Part shown: positions 4,914 through 5,889 of the stretch, piece by piece
Layout of the letters: every line of letters begins with the position of its first letter
Numbering within the stretch: position 1 is the first letter of the stretch
Assembly (NCBI GenBank): GCA_900552195.1
Contig: URYO01000088.1
Span: forward strand, 1-5,889
Length of the DNA stretch: 5,889 nucleotides
Direction of reading: 5' to 3'
Source: an uncultured Sutterella sp.
GTDB taxonomy: Bacteria > Pseudomonadota > Gammaproteobacteria > Burkholderiales > Burkholderiaceae_F
Program-made: the position numbers and the translations under genes
Notes under the pieces: generated by a model
Told to the model about the DNA's origin: nothing
Databases searched by the model: none
Seen by the model: the letters and a program-made list of their open reading frames with translations, nothing else

Positions 4914-5889
4914 TTATTTATTGAGCTTTCTTAAGAGGAGAGCCAAACTAAACATCAGGGCAATCAAGCCTAGAACAATAAATAAAGCTTCGTGCAGGTT
5001 GGTATGCTGAGCCAGCCAGCCGATGGAAGGCGGAACGATAAGAAGCCCTCCGTAAGCCATGAATGCAACCGTACTTGTTGCAGCTGCAGCCGGAATCTTC
5101 CCGTTTTTCCCTGCCATGCTAAAAAGCGTAGGAACGACCGGAGCAAGCCCTAATCCCATGATCGCGTAAGAAATCAAGACCAGCCAAACGGAACTGAAAC
5201 TCAGGACTCCGACCATTCCGACAAACGAAATAACGGACCCGAAAATAATCACGGGTATCTCACCGAATTCCTTTCTCAGAGGATCTCCGACCAAACGAGC
5301 CGCAAACGTAACGCAAGAAAAGATTCCATACACCAAGGCGCCGATGCCGACGGAAGCTTCCTTGACAGTAGTAAGGTAAAGCGCTCCCCACTCCCCTACC
5401 GATCCTTCGGCTGCGTAAGCAAGAAGTGCCATCACAGCGCAAACAAGAATAAAAAGCGGGATCCTATGGCAAACTTTAGAAGTTTTTTCTTCTGCCTCGG
5501 TCCGTCTTTCAGGAAGAAGGTATCGATTCAGTGCAAGACTCAAAAGCAGGAAGGGAGCTGAGGCAATAACAAAGTTCAAACCTGCGGTCAGCCTCGCAGT
5601 TGCGCAGACAGAACCGATCAAGGAAGCTAAAACTGCTCCCAAGCTATAGAAAGCATGGAATAAGTTCATGCTCTGACTTCTTGAGTGGAACTCGTAGAGC
5701 ACCCCTTGCGTATTCATGGCTACATCCAGCATGCTGATGCCGATGCCCATTGCTGCAAAACCAATCAAAACAGCGATTACGCTGCTGCTAAAACCGATAA
5801 AACAAAGTCCCGCGGCAGCAACGACTTCTGCATATTTTTCAGGACGAAGCGATTCTTTCACCCAGCTTTCATATTGTTCTTTTGTAATT
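4914..5889 (-). CDS. MFS transporter, YbjJ/FucP-like (N-terminus outside window)
   Basis: This is an inner-membrane secondary transporter of the major facilitator superfamily, and the substrate is unknown. The minus-strand frame stays open to the right edge, giving 324 visible codons of an expected total near 400. A GTG at 5861 is not a credible start because the frame continues upstream and the first membrane segments would be missing. About ten hydrophobic helices can be seen, probably TM3-TM12. A central hydrophilic loop (LPERRTEAEEKTSKV) separates the two halves. The GISMLDVAMNTQGVLYE motif is typical of YbjJ-like and FucP-related MFS proteins. A motif-A-like GDPLRKEFG occurs at the start of a C-half helix. 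The gene converges on the dxs remnant, and two hairpins lie between them. Nothing in the window shows its regulation. Confidence 0.9.
   Translation of the reverse strand, partial: ITKEQYESWVKESLRPEKYAEVVAAAGLCFIGFSSSVIAVLIGFAAMGIGISMLDVAMNTQGVLYEFHSRSQSMNLFHAFYSLGAVLASLIGSVCATARLTAGLNFVIASAPFLLLSLALNRYLLPERRTEAEEKTSKVCHRIPLFILVCAVMALLAYAAEGSVGEWGALYLTTVKEASVGIGALVYGIFSCVTFAARLVGDPLRKEFGEIPVIIFGSVISFVGMVGVLSFSSVWLVLISYAIMGLGLAPVVPTLFSMAGKNGKIPAAAATSTVAFMAYGGLLIVPPSIGWLAQHTNLHEALFIVLGLIALMFSLALLLRKLNK

Noticed and set aside
5859..5861. GTG start giving a 315-residue MFS protein
   Set aside because: The frame stays open to the window edge and the first two membrane helices would be absent. The gene is more simply a partial one continuing to the right.

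Overview
The window looks like a piece of a proteobacterial chromosome of moderate GC content. The tsaE-amiC pair with a one-base overlap, the Tat-type signal on the amidase and the protein sequences suggest a betaproteobacterium, possibly a Sutterella/Parasutterella-like gut member of the Burkholderiales. That taxonomic call is an inference from similarity I recall, not a search.

Layout, left to right. (1) Positions 1-166 hold the last 54 codons of an AraC-family regulator. (2) Positions 167-358 are non-coding and contain a perfect 8+8 bp palindrome. (3) Positions 359-2301 are a two-gene operon: tsaE (ATPase of tRNA t6A synthesis) and an AmiC-type N-acetylmuramoyl-L-alanine amidase (AMIN domain, Lys/Pro-rich linker, Amidase_3 domain). 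(4) Positions of about 2302-4345 are an apparently intact IS607-family insertion sequence. It carries a MerR-HTH/serine-recombinase transposase (tnpA) and a TnpB RNA-guided nuclease of the IS607 type, with short repeated motifs at both ends. (5) Positions of about 4349-4837 are the 3' end of a 1-deoxy-D-xylulose-5-phosphate synthase (dxs)-like gene. It has no start and no 5' part in the window and begins right at the right end of the IS. (6) Positions 4838-4913 hold two hairpins, each suited to stop transcription from one of the two convergent genes. (7) From 4914 to the right edge, on the minus strand, lies most of an MFS transporter of the YbjJ-like type, cut by the window edge.

How it fits together: tsaE and amiC are ordinary housekeeping neighbours. 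The noteworthy event is the IS607-type element. Its left end lies immediately after the amiC stop codon and its right end lies inside the C-terminal domain of the dxs-like gene. Simple insertion cannot explain this, because the 5' two thirds of dxs is not on the other side. An adjacent deletion, an inversion or other IS-associated rearrangement, or an assembly join at the IS is needed. I did not find a clearly undescribed system. The most informative items are this junction, the end repeats of the IS and the predicted TnpB guide RNA at its right end.
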